This document shows, piece after piece, positions 9,352-18,595 of a stretch of 60,469 nucleotides of DNA. Location: the NCBI GenBank assembly GCA_041396045.1, contig JAWKZI010000017.1, positions 1-60,469 of the forward strand, read 5' to 3'. Origin of the DNA: SHZI01 sp041396045 (GTDB taxonomy: Bacteria > Pseudomonadota > Gammaproteobacteria > Steroidobacterales > GCA-2729495). Within the stretch, counting starts at the first letter, position 1. Each line of letters starts with the position of its first letter. The notes under the pieces are model-generated. The model was not told the origin of the DNA. It saw nothing but the letters and a program-made list of their open reading frames with translations, and did not search any database. Both the position numbers and the translations under genes were made by a program.

Positions 9352-12351
9352 CTAACCCGTATTACGCATCCCTGCGGCAATGCCGTTGATCGTCAGCGTC
9401 AGCGCATAGCGCAGCTGCTTCTTTTCAGCAGCCGACAGCTTCGGTTGGCGACTGCGTGCCAGCAGTTCAACCTGCAGATAGCTCATGGGATCCACGTAGG
9501 GGTTGCGTACGGCTATGGATCTTTGCAGAACGGGCGAGCTGTTCAGAAGCTGCTTCTCGCCGGTGATCTGCAGGACGAGCTTGCAGGTTCGGTTAAATTC
9601 CGCTTCCAGTATTCCGAATATGCGCTGGCCGACGTCCCGGTCGGGCAAGCGCAGGGCGTACTGACGGGCAATCTGGAAATCGGCCTTGGCCAGCGTCATT
9701 TCGATGTTGGCAATCGTGCTTTGAAAGAAGGGCCAGTGCTGGTACATCTCCTGCAGAAGTTCCAGTTGCTGGCGGCCCTTTGATCTGCCACCTGGTCCGT
9801 GTTTGAGGCTGACAGGTGCCGACTTGACGAAGCTTTCCAGCGCCGAGCCGACGCCCAGCCAGCCGGGCAACAGGTGGCGACTCTGGGTCCAGCCGAAGAC
9901 CCATGGAATGGCGCGCAGATCATCCAGACTCTTCGAGCCTGACTTGCGACGAACAGGTCGCGAGCCGATACGCAGATACTGAAACTCTTCCACCGGAGTT
10001 GCCTGCTCGAAATAGGCCAGGAAACCATCGGTATGGCGCACGACCTGCCGATAGGCTTCCAGCGCAAGATCGGAGAGTTCCGCCATGGCGCCCATCCAGA
10101 TTGCCGTCCGTTCAGAGGCTACGTGTGCCTTGGTCTGCTGTGACGGGAGGCTGGCAGCAATCACAGCCGCCGTGGACAACTCCAGGCTGCGCATCGCAAT
10201 GTCCGGCAGGCTGTACTTCGATGACACCACTTCACCCTGCTCGGTGATCTTGATGCGGCTGGCGACGGTGCCTGTGGGCTGCGCACGAATCGCTTCATGG
10301 CTGGGGCCACCACCACGGCCCACCGTACCGCCACGACCATGGAACAGTTGTAGCGCCACGCCATGGGCACGGGCGACTTCCCACAGTTTTTCCTGTGCCT
10401 GGTAGAGCTCCCAGCTTGACGTGAGAATGCCGCCATCCTTGCTGCTGTCGGAGTAGCCGATCATGATTTCCTGTACGTCGCCCTGCGTCGCCACAATCGC
10501 GCGGTACACACGATTACGCAGCAGTTCGTGGAGCACATCCGGTGCATTGCGCAGGTCGTCGACGGTTTCGAACAGCGGCGCGACCGGGATGTGTAATCCG
10601 CTGCTTACGTCGAGGCCGGCCTGTCGTGCCAGCACCAGCACGGCCAGTATGTCGCTGGCCGACTGCGCCATGCTGATCACGAAACTGCCAATTGCCTGTC
10701 GACTGATCTGATCTACAGCGCGGCGCGCCACCCGGAAGACGTTCAGTGTTTCCGTCGTCGCCGGACTGTAACTGGCATCGGCGGCAACCAGTGGCCTGGG
10801 GTTCTGCAGTTCTTCAATCAGCCACGAGAACCGGGCAGCCTCATCCATGTGGGCGTAGTCCGGACGCTCACCCAGGCCGCGCGTGATTTCGCCAAGCGCG
10901 GCGACATGCCGCGCACTGTGCTGGCGCAGGTCCAGCGCAGCGAGGTGCAGGCCAAACACCCGAACCTGACGGAGCAGCCGGTTCACATGACTTGCGGCAA
11001 GTTCTGCCTTGCTGGCGCTGAGGCTGTCGCGGACCAGGCGCAGATCCGCTTCAATCTCGTCACTGCGGCTGTAGCCGGAATACGGTGTTGTGTTGATCAG
11101 GCCGGTCGACGGCCGGATCGGGATCAGCTCCCGGGGTGTAACCCGGCCCAGCGCTCCCGGTGCGTCGCTTGTGCCGAGGAGAGCGGTATTTCGCGCCAGC
11201 GTCTGTTCCAGCCGCCGATACATGAAGGAGAGTTTTTGCCGCCAGGGTTCTTCGGGGTTACGCCGGAAGATCTCTGCGGCGGTATCAGGCATCGCACGCC
11301 GGTCGCGTTCAATCGATGCGAGCAAGGCCCGGTTCGGTGGTGCGAAGCGTTCCGATTCGCTCATTCGACGCGACAGGGCGGCAATTGACTGAAGATACTT
11401 GCGCAGTGTCAGGCGCTGATGACGACACAGGGTTTTCCAGGTCACCTCGGGCGTAACGTTGGGGTTACCGTCCCGATCGCCACCGACCCAGGAGCCAAAG
11501 CGCAGGGGAGGCCGGTTGTCTTCACGCAGGCTGACGCCGGGAAAGTTCAGTTGCAACTGCAGGTCCAGCTCTTCAAGCAGGTTCGGCACGGCATCGAAGA
11601 GCGTGGTATCGAAGTAGTACAGCGCATTATTGACTTCATCCAGCACCTGCAGGTTGCTGTGCCGCGCTTCGTCGGTGAGCCAGATTGACTCGACCTCGGC
11701 GGCCAGATGGCGGCTGACGCCGCTACGCCGGCGATCGGGAATCGTGGGGTCATCAAGTTCGGTCAGCAGGCGCGCCACGCGCTGGTGTTTTTCCAGCAGT
11801 GTGCGCCGGGCCGCTTCGGTCGGATGGGCGGTGATTACGGGCACCAGATCCATCTGGTCCAGAACCGACTGCAGGCGTCGGCGAAACGCGGCCGTGCCGC
11901 TGTCCGGATACGCCGCCTTGATCTGCTGCAGCGTGTTCGCAATAGATCCGCGCTGCGGCTGATCGGGCGTATGCAGCTCGTAGTAACGTTTACGGCGTAT
12001 ACGGTGATGTTGTTCCGCAATGTTAACGAGCTGAAAGTACACGGAGAAGGCGCGAATAACGCTGATGGCATCGGCCGTGGACAAACCATGCAGCAGTTGT
12101 TTCAGTTGACGCTCGGTGGCCGCCACCGGCATTGAGCGACGTTGCTGCTCCCTGAGCTGTTTGCACAGGGCGCGCACCCGCTCTTCCACATCAAACAGCT
12201 TTTTGCCGCCCAGGCGTTTCAGGGTGTCGCCAAGCAGGTCGCCGAGGAGGCGAATATCGTTGCGCAGGGGCAGATTACTGTCACTGCTGCGCGCCGCTTT
12301 AGCTCGAGTCGATTCTTTGGTTCGTTTTGTGCTCGGCACTTTGGCTGGCAT
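9352..12351 (-). CDS. ppc: Phosphoenolpyruvate carboxylase
   Basis: 999 residues, somewhat longer than E. coli Ppc because of a basic, low-complexity N-terminal extension. It carboxylates PEP with bicarbonate to oxaloacetate, refilling the TCA cycle. Visible motifs: V-I-T-A-H-P-T-E with catalytic H176, F-H-G-R-G-G-T-V-G-R-G-G-G-P, the G-Y-S-D-S-S-K-D-G-G lysine loop and the C-terminal N-G-I-A-A-G-M-R-N-T-G ending. The ATG at 12351 has GGAGG about 9 bases upstream; this start lies 53 bases inside the end of the LysR gene, so the two may be translationally coupled. Cytoplasmic homotetramer in known family members. Confidence 0.95.
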   Translation of the reverse strand: MPAKVPSTKRTKESTRAKAARSSDSNLPLRNDIRLLGDLLGDTLKRLGGKKLFDVEERVRALCKQLREQQRRSMPVAATERQLKQLLHGLSTADAISVIRAFSVYFQLVNIAEQHHRIRRKRYYELHTPDQPQRGSIANTLQQIKAAYPDSGTAAFRRRLQSVLDQMDLVPVITAHPTEAARRTLLEKHQRVARLLTELDDPTIPDRRRSGVSRHLAAEVESIWLTDEARHSNLQVLDEVNNALYYFDTTLFDAVPNLLEELDLQLQLNFPGVSLREDNRPPLRFGSWVGGDRDGNPNVTPEVTWKTLCRHQRLTLRKYLQSIAALSRRMSESERFAPPNRALLASIERDRRAMPDTAAEIFRRNPEEPWRQKLSFMYRRLEQTLARNTALLGTSDAPGALGRVTPRELIPIRPSTGLINTTPYSGYSRSDEIEADLRLVRDSLSASKAELAASHVNRLLRQVRVFGLHLAALDLRQHSARHVAALGEITRGLGERPDYAHMDEAARFSWLIEELQNPRPLVAADASYSPATTETLNVFRVARRAVDQISRQAIGSFVISMAQSASDILAVLVLARQAGLDVSSGLHIPVAPLFETVDDLRNAPDVLHELLRNRVYRAIVATQGDVQEIMIGYSDSSKDGGILTSSWELYQAQEKLWEVARAHGVALQLFHGRGGTVGRGGGPSHEAIRAQPTGTVASRIKITEQGEVVSSKYSLPDIAMRSLELSTAAVIAASLPSQQTKAHVASERTAIWMGAMAELSDLALEAYRQVVRHTDGFLAYFEQATPVEEFQYLRIGSRPVRRKSGSKSLDDLRAIPWVFGWTQSRHLLPGWLGVGSALESFVKSAPVSLKHGPGGRSKGRQQLELLQEMYQHWPFFQSTIANIEMTLAKADFQIARQYALRLPDRDVGQRIFGILEAEFNRTCKLVLQITGEKQLLNSSPVLQRSIAVRNPYVDPMSYLQVELLARSRQPKLSAAEKKQLRYALTLTINGIAAGMRNTG

Positions 12352-13258
12352 TCCGGGATTCCTCCAGTCGGCATTCGCGGGCAACAGTCGCCCGCAGTAG
12401 CTCGGCAAGTCTCGTCGTCGCTGGCCCTGCCTGGTCGCGGTCAGCAAAAATCAGATACAGCTCGGCGAAGCGTTCGCCACCTGCTGCAAGCGTTAATGGC
12501 TTCAAGGTACCGGCGGTCATTTCGTTGCGAATTCTGTGCTCCGGCAGAAACGCAAAGCCATATCCGCCGCATACGGCCTCAATCGACGTGGCCAGGTGGC
12601 TGACAGTCCAGCGCATCGGCGCGTCGACGGTGGTGGCCGTCAACCGGTCAGCATTGGCCTCTCGCACCACCAGTTGCCGATGCGCCCGCAGTTCTCGCAG
12701 TGTGAGCTTTTTTCCAAGGCGATGCAGTGGGTGATCAGGGCTGGCGACCGGCAGGAACCGCACCCGCATCAGTGCGTCGCCGAGGAACCCCGGCGGAATG
12801 CTCGAAAAGATCGCGAGATCGGCTTCGCCGCGGGTCAGCGTGTCGGTGCGCCAGGCGAGCACCGATTCGATGACTTCGATCCGGGTGTGCGGGCTTTCCA
12901 TGTTCAACGCGGCCAGGCAATCGAGCAGCAGCCAGGTCGGAAATATCACATCCACCGATAGCCGGATCTCGGCCTCCCAGCCGGCCGACGCGCGCTGCGC
13001 GGCCTGTTCGAGGCCGGCAGCTTCATCGACCAGATAGCGGGCCCGCCGATAGAGCAGCTCGCCTGTAGAGGTCAATACCGCGCGCCGACCTTCCAGGCGA
13101 AAGGCCTCGACAGCCAATTGCGTTTCGATCTGCTGCACGGCGTAGCTCACCGCAGACTGACTCCGATTGAGCGCGGTGCCCGCTTTGCTATAGCTGCCTT
13201 CGTCGACCACGGCCAGCAGTGCGCGCCATTGGTCCAGCGTGATCCGGGGTGCTGCCAT
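12299..13258 (-). CDS. LysR family transcriptional regulator
   Basis: 319 residues. The N-terminal winged helix-turn-helix (residues about 5-62) has the LysR pattern A-G-T-A-L-N-R-S-Q-S-A-V-S-Y-A-V-Q-Q-I-E, followed by the PBP2-type effector-binding domain. The last 18 or so codons overlap the ppc start in another frame, and the tail (S-A-E-H-K-T-N-Q-R) is probably disordered. It is divergent from the pirin gene across an AT-rich gap, a layout in which a LysR protein commonly controls the divergent pirin gene and itself. Whether it also affects ppc is unknown. Confidence 0.88.
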   Translation of the reverse strand: MAAPRITLDQWRALLAVVDEGSYSKAGTALNRSQSAVSYAVQQIETQLAVEAFRLEGRRAVLTSTGELLYRRARYLVDEAAGLEQAAQRASAGWEAEIRLSVDVIFPTWLLLDCLAALNMESPHTRIEVIESVLAWRTDTLTRGEADLAIFSSIPPGFLGDALMRVRFLPVASPDHPLHRLGKKLTLRELRAHRQLVVREANADRLTATTVDAPMRWTVSHLATSIEAVCGGYGFAFLPEHRIRNEMTAGTLKPLTLAAGGERFAELYLIFADRDQAGPATTRLAELLRATVARECRLEESRNASQSAEHKTNQRIDSS

Positions 13259-13378
13259 TAATAATCAATAAATATGATTTATATGATCATTATTATGTGC
13301 TTTTTAATCTATTTAGCCAATGATTAAATGATGCCATGGCGTCCGGGTAGCGACGTCCACATGCAACGGAGAATGGCC
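13259..13378. promoter_or_regulatory. AT-rich divergent promoter/operator region between LysR and pirin genes
   Basis: This short gap is strikingly AT-rich against GC-rich surroundings, especially 13259-13330. It contains the palindrome ATGATCAT (near 13283-13290) and several T-N11-A type arrangements expected of LysR boxes. It must hold both divergent promoters. Exact -35/-10 boxes cannot be assigned with confidence. Confidence 0.5.
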
Positions 13379-14317
13379 ATGAAGCAAATTCTTGATATCC
13401 GCCAGGTCAGCAATGGGCACTGGGTAGGGAACGGGTTTCCGGTGCACACGATCTTCAGCTATCAGGAACTCGGTCGCGAGCTCAGTCCTTTTCTGTTGCT
13501 GGATCACGCCGGCCCGACGTCCTTCGACCCGACGACAGAGGAGCGCGGCGTGGACTGGCACCCGCATCGCGGATTTGAAACGGTCACGATCGTCCAGGCA
13601 GGCGAAGTCGAGCATGAGGACAGCGCCGGCAATGGCGGACGTATTGGTCCGGGCGACGTGCAGTGGATGACGGCAGGCGGCGGCGTGCTGCACAAGGAGA
13701 TGCACGGGCGCGACTATGCCCGTCGTGGTGGGCCTTTTGAGATGTTGCAGTTGTGGGTCAATCTTCCCGCAAAGCAAAAACTTACCCGGCCCCGCTATCA
13801 GGCGCTGTTGTCCACAGCCATACCCGTCGTCAACCTGCCTGACGGTGCGGGCAGCGCACGGGTGATTGCCGGCCCCTGGGTCGGCCCCTGGGTCGGCCGT
13901 GGGGTCGGCCGTGGGGTCGGCCGTGGGGTCGGACGTGGGGCAGGGCCCGAAACTGGTACGGCAGTGGCTACAGGCCCCGCGCAGACGGTCACGCCCGTGA
14001 TTCTCTACGAGCTCCGACTGCAAGCCACCCATCGCGTGGTGCTTGATTTGCCGGAGGGCTACACAGCGGGGCTGTTTGTGATGCAGGGTGAGCTTGCCGT
14101 CAATGACGGCGCGCCGGCCACCGTGCGTGACCTGGTGGTGCTTGACCGTCACGGTTCCGGAGTGACGCTGGAGGCACGAACCGACGCTGCCATCTTTGTC
14201 ATGAGCGGCGAACCCATAGACGAGCCGATCAGCGGCTATGGGCCGTTCGTCATGAACACGCAGGATGAAATCCGCCAGGCGATCAACGATATCCAGAGCG
14301 GTCGCTTTGCCATTTAA
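13379..14317 (+). CDS. Pirin family cupin protein with a Gly-rich repeat insertion
   Basis: 312 residues from the ATG at 13379, which has GGAGA 6 bases upstream; ATG 13373 is also possible. The N-terminal cupin has the pirin metal-binding pattern: H-P-H-R-G-F-E-T-V-T, then a histidine and glutamate in G-G-G-V-L-H-K-E-M-H. The C-terminal cupin resumes at T-P-V-I-L-Y-E-L. Between them sits an unusual Gly/Val/Arg/Trp repeat of six 4-residue units made by the 12-bp tandem repeat, in the linker region where pirins normally have a short non-repetitive stretch. Pirins are quercetinase-like or redox cofactor proteins. Divergent from the LysR gene. Confidence 0.88.
   Translation: MKQILDIRQVSNGHWVGNGFPVHTIFSYQELGRELSPFLLLDHAGPTSFDPTTEERGVDWHPHRGFETVTIVQAGEVEHEDSAGNGGRIGPGDVQWMTAGGGVLHKEMHGRDYARRGGPFEMLQLWVNLPAKQKLTRPRYQALLSTAIPVVNLPDGAGSARVIAGPWVGPWVGRGVGRGVGRGVGRGAGPETGTAVATGPAQTVTPVILYELRLQATHRVVLDLPEGYTAGLFVMQGELAVNDGAPATVRDLVVLDRHGSGVTLEARTDAAIFVMSGEPIDEPISGYGPFVMNTQDEIRQAINDIQSGRFAI
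13871..13942 (+). repeat. Six tandem 12-bp repeats inside the pirin gene
   Basis: Six units of 12 bases in register: two of GGCCCCTGGGTC, three of GGCCGTGGGGTC and a last diverged GGACGTGGGGCA. Because the unit is a multiple of three, the reading frame is kept and each unit encodes G-P-W-V or G-R-G-V. Such repeats change copy number by slippage. Confidence 0.95.
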
Positions 14318-14428
14318 AGCACGTGCCGTGCTAAGGTGCTGCAAGTGCGGGCCCGGAGACCGGGGTGATTCGCGCGACTAGCCCCCGGCTCAGTACTCGC
14401 TGCCGATCTGACGAGTAAGGGGGACAAT

Positions 14429-17019
14429 ATGCTGCTATTTGTACGGCGTGCCGCCAGCTTGCCCATCGCGGCTGAAGCCGCTTCTCCAGATGATTCCTTC
14501 GCTTCGTGTACCGTGGTTCGTCGCCTGACAGCCTCGGTTGCATTGGTGCTTCTGAGCGGGTTGATGGCCGTTCCGGCCATCGCCGCCGACGAAATCATGG
14601 TTGAAATCGTCACCATCGGTACGCGCACCGCGGGCCGTACTGTTGACGAATCTCCGGTTCCGGTTGATCTGTTGAGCAGCGATGCGCTTGAGCAGACGGG
14701 CCAGACGGAAGTCGGGCGCATGCTGCAGTCACTGGCGCCATCCTTCAATTTTTCCAGCTCGACGATCAGCGATGGCACAGACGCTCTGCGCCCGGCCACG
14801 TTGCGAGGGCTGGGACCTGACCAGACGCTGGTGCTGGTCAACGGCCAGCGCCGGCATGGCAGCGCACTGGTTCACGTGAACACCTCGGTCGGGCGCGGCA
14901 CTGCTGGTACCGATCTGAATGCCATTCCGGTCAGTGCGATCAAGCGTATTGAAATTTTGCGCGACGGCGCATCAGCACAATATGGTTCTGATGCAATAGC
15001 CGGCGTCATCAACATCGTTCTGAAGGACGCCAGCGAAGGTGGTCTGGTGTCTACGTCCTACGGGCAATACACTGAAGGCGACGGCGAGACTTTCGTCGCC
15101 AGCCTGAACGACGGGCTGGAGATCGGGTCCGGTGGCTTCCTGAATCTGGATATCGACTACCGTGATCGCGGGCGAACCAATCGCGCCGGCCTTACCGGCG
15201 TATGCCAGTACGTCAACACCTGTGTTGATATTGGCGGTGGTGTTCAGCAGACCACGGATCCGCGCGAAATCATTTTTGACCGGAAGAACTTCCGGATCGG
15301 CGATGCTGACTCACAACAGTTCTCTGCGGTGGCAAATTTCGGAATCCCGCTGGTGGATGGCATCGACCTCTATGCGTTCGCCACGTATTCCGATTCCGAC
15401 AATACATCTGGCGGCTTCTATCGCCGGGCCAACCAGCCTGGAAACAATCCGATTTTCAGGTCGGATGGCGTTACGCCCGTCAACAACGGCAACGCCTTCT
15501 ATCCGGACGGTTTCCTGCCGCTGATCAATACTGACATTCAGGACTTCTCGGTGAACGGTGGTTTGCGGGGCGAGTTCAATGAATGGAGCTGGGATGCCGA
15601 CGTCGGTTACGGTCGCAATGATTTCGGGTTCTTCATTTCAAACTCGGTGAATGCCTCGCTGGTGTCCGCAACGGGCACGAGCCCGACTGCGGCTGATGCA
15701 GGCGAGCTGTCGTTGGGCCTGTTCACTGTGGATCTGGGCGCGTCGCGGCCGGTATCGTGGGGCAACGTTGCCTTCGGCGCGGCTTACCGCAAGGACACCT
15801 ACGAGATCAAGCCTGGCGAACTGGTCTCCTACGGCGACTTCGACACAGTGAACGGGGTGTCGATCGGCCCGTTGGATGCCATAGCAGGGATTCAGGTGTT
15901 TCCGGGCTTCAGTCCACTTAACCAGGTCGACGAAGACCGGGATGCCTGGTCTTTGTATGTCGACGTGGAATACAGCCAGATCGACCGGCTGCTGCTTGGC
16001 GCCGCAGTACGCTTTGAGGATTACAGCGACTTTGGCAGCACGATCAACGGCAAGTTGTCTGCTTCCTACGATCTGACCGATACCTTCATGGTGCGCGGCG
16101 CAGTCAGTACCGGCTTTCGGGCACCGTCCTTGCAGCAGCAGTTCTTCAACAACACCAGTACCCAGTTCGTCGGTGGCGTTGCCCAGGAACGCGGGACCTT
16201 CCGCAACGACAGTCCGGTTGCCAAGGCCATCGGAATTCCGGAACTCAAGGAAGAGACCTCGGTCAATCTGGCTGCCGGCTTTGTATGGCGGGCGTTGCCG
16301 TCGGTGACCGTGACGCTGGATCTGTACAACATCGATATCAGCGACCGCATCGTCATCAGCGGTTCGATTGGTCAGGGTCTGGATCCCACACTGGACGCGG
16401 CGCTGGCAGCTGCAAACGCCAATTCCGCCCAGTTCTTCCTGAACGCGGCCGATACCTCAACTACTGGTGTTGACCTCATTGTCGATTACAGCACGGTACT
16501 CTGGGATGGTGATTTGCAGGTGTCACTGGCGGGCAACTACACCGACACCGATATCGATTCCGTCAAGGCGCCGGACAGCCTGTCGAACGTACCAGGCATA
16601 CAAGATCTGGTTTTCACCTCGCAGGATCGATCGATTATCACGGAATGGCAACCTGAGGACCGCATCAACCTGTCGGTGAACTATGGCAAGAACGACTGGG
16701 ACATGAATCTGGCCTTCAACCGCTATGGCGACTACACCGTTGAGGACGGCGGGCGGCAGACCTTCGGCGCCAAGACTCTCGTCGATGCCCAGTTTGCGTA
16801 CAACTTTGGTGAGCACTTGCGCCTCAAGGTTGGCGGCAACAATATTTTCGATACTGTGCCGGACACCAACACCGTTGGGCAGACGCGTGCCGGGATGATT
16901 GTCGATGGCAACGGCAATACGATCGTTGATACCCCGGGGTCTTCCACTTCTCGCGTCGTTCGGCTCCGTTTGGATTCAATGGCGCCTACTGGTACGTTGG
17001 AGCCGATTACAGCTTCTAG
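14429..17019 (+). CDS. TonB-dependent outer-membrane receptor, probable frameshift near the 3' end
   Basis: About 863 residues after correction. A long N-terminus leads to a signal peptide ending A-I-A-A-D-E. The plug domain (about 65-190) has R-G-L-G-P-D-Q-T-L-V-L-V-N-G and I-E-I-L-R-D-G-A-S-A-Q-Y-G-S-D-A-I-A-G-V, followed by the 22-strand barrel. As read, the frame misses its end and runs on into the CBS gene. In the other frame, 16937-17019 encodes the canonical barrel end (S-A-P-F-G-F-N-G-A-Y-W-Y-V-G-A-D-Y-S-F, TAG at 17017-17019). One extra G in the C4G4 run at 16932-16939 would restore it. Ligand unknown; ribosome site AAGGGGG before the ATG. Confidence 0.85.
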
Positions 17020-17044
17020 TCACAATCAGTGCAGAGGAGGGATC

Positions 17045-17485
17045 ATGCAGAAAATTATGAAAACAGTCCGGCAGATCCTGGGCGACAAGCCCCGGGGTGT
17101 GCTGGTGATCGGGCCGGACGCCAGTGTGTTTGATGCTTTGCGACTCATGGCGGAGCACGATGTCGGGGCGCTGGTTGTCCTGGACAGTGACCGGCTGACC
17201 GGAATCTTTTCCGAGCGGGATTACGCGCGGCAGATCGTACTGGTCGGCAAGAGTTCAAGGGAGACGAAGGTGCGCGACATCATGACCCAGAAGGTCATGT
17301 GTGTGAGTCCCGAGCAGACCGTCGAGGATTGCATGACAATGATGACCGAGAAGCGGGTCCGGCACCTGCCGGTGCTGGATCGCAAGAAGGTTGTCGGCGT
17401 TATCTCCATCGGCGACGTGGTGAAGGTAATGATCTCCGAGCAGCAGCAGGTCATCGAGCAACTGGAGCAGTACATCCACTCCTGA
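17045..17485 (+). CDS. CBS-domain pair protein
   Basis: 146 residues holding two CBS motifs (about residues 15-70 and 80-140), with L-V-V-L-D-S-D-R-L-T-G-I-F-S-E-R-D-Y and H-L-P-V-L-D-R-K-K-V-V-G-V-I-S-I-G-D. CBS pairs bind adenosine nucleotides and act as energy or redox sensors. The ATG at 17045 has AGGAGGG 4 bases upstream, a strong site showing it is a separate gene. The raw open frame joins it to the TonB receptor, but only because of the receptor's frameshift. It follows the true receptor stop by 25 bases, so cotranscription is possible. Confidence 0.9.
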   Translation: MQKIMKTVRQILGDKPRGVLVIGPDASVFDALRLMAEHDVGALVVLDSDRLTGIFSERDYARQIVLVGKSSRETKVRDIMTQKVMCVSPEQTVEDCMTMMTEKRVRHLPVLDRKKVVGVISIGDVVKVMISEQQQVIEQLEQYIHS

Positions 17486-17500
17486 ACAGATCCTGCGGCC

Positions 17501-18510
17501 TCAGGCCAGGCCGGTACGACCCGCTGTCCCAGCAAGCGGATGGTCTCTTCCGGCTGGTCGTAAATTCGCAATGCAATTTCGGTCTGGCCAGCGGCCTTGA
17601 ACTGGCGCAGGCGGTCGATTTCCTTGTCGAGGTCATCGACAGCGGCGCACGATGTCAGGTTGTCGATCAGGATCTTGATGATCCGGTCCGGCACGCCTTC
17701 AATGCGCGGTGATCGGCGTTGCAGTGCTTTGAAGAAAGCCGGCCGCTTTTCATCGACCAGATCCATGTCGGCTTCATTCATGAAATAGACGTGGTTCTTG
17801 CGCATCAGAACACCACGCACGGCCAGCCAGATCCGGGCTTCTGCTTCGGCTTCCTCGCGGGTTTTCTTGATATGCCAGGCCCAGAAGTTGGTCAGGCGAA
17901 AGGCCGCAGGGTCACGGCCGACTGACTTGAGCGACGCGTCGATGATCGTGCGTGATTCCCTGACCTGCTGCACGATCTTGTCTGACAGCATGATCCCGTC
18001 CGCGTACTGGGCAGCGACCTTGAGCATTTGTGGACGGTTCGCCCCGGCGTAGATCGTCGGCGGCGGGCTGGTGGCCCAATCGGGATTGTAGTTCCGTACC
18101 GTAAACAGTTCGCCTTCGTAGTTGAGGCGCTGGCCACTGGCGGCGAGTTTGAGTATCTCCAGGCATTCCCGCACGCCACGCACCCGGCGCGTGGGTTGCA
18201 GGTTCATTGCCGTCATGGTTCCACCGCCGCCACCAACCACGATCTGGGCTCGACCGTGCGCGGCCTCGTTCAGTGACAGCAGTGCCGTCGCCATTTTCAG
18301 TGGATGAAGTTCGTAAGGCGAGACGGCGATCGGACCCATGCGGACGTGGCGGGTCGTCCGGGCGGCCTCGGCAAAGTTCATGAAAGGATCGCGGGCATCA
18401 AGCATGCTGGAAACCCAGACGCCGCCCAGGCCATTGTCTTCGGCCATTCGGGCCAGTTCAGCGATACGTTCGGGAGGATCGCGGGATTCCAGGATCAGAT
18501 CGATACGCAC
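17501..18510 (-). CDS. LLM class flavin-dependent oxidoreductase, probable frameshift at the end
   Basis: About 336 residues of luciferase-like monooxygenase fold: N-terminal M-R-I-D-L-I-L-E, then G-A-N-R-P-Q-M-L-K-V-A-A and A-D-G-I-M-L typical of F420- or FMN-dependent LLM enzymes. As read, the frame continues 94 codons past L-G-Q-R-V-V-P-A-W to 17221, entirely antisense to the CBS gene. A single added base near 17504-17512 would give V-V-P-A-L-A followed by TGA at 17501-17503, a normal family ending and a tidy 15-base gap to the CBS stop. The start GTG at 18510 has no strong ribosome site. Substrate unknown. Confidence 0.82.
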
Positions 18511-18595
18511 AGTGTCTTGCTGCCCTTGCCGAAGTTTCAGCTGCCGATGTTATATGATCATGTCCACATTACAATGCAGTTTCCCGGGGGTTGCC

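Noticed and set aside
13871..13942. CRISPR-like array
   Set aside because: Repeats are only 12 bases, directly adjacent with no spacers, and code in frame within pirin; no cas genes occur.
13313..14344. 343-codon reverse-strand open frame opposite pirin
   Set aside because: Antisense of the pirin gene; its repeated Ala/Asp/Pro/Thr run is only the complement of the 12-bp repeat, and no ribosome site or family is seen.
14429..17485. TonB receptor-CBS fusion protein
   Set aside because: The canonical receptor C-terminus lies in the alternative frame and the CBS gene has its own ribosome site, so the fusion is due to a one-base shift.
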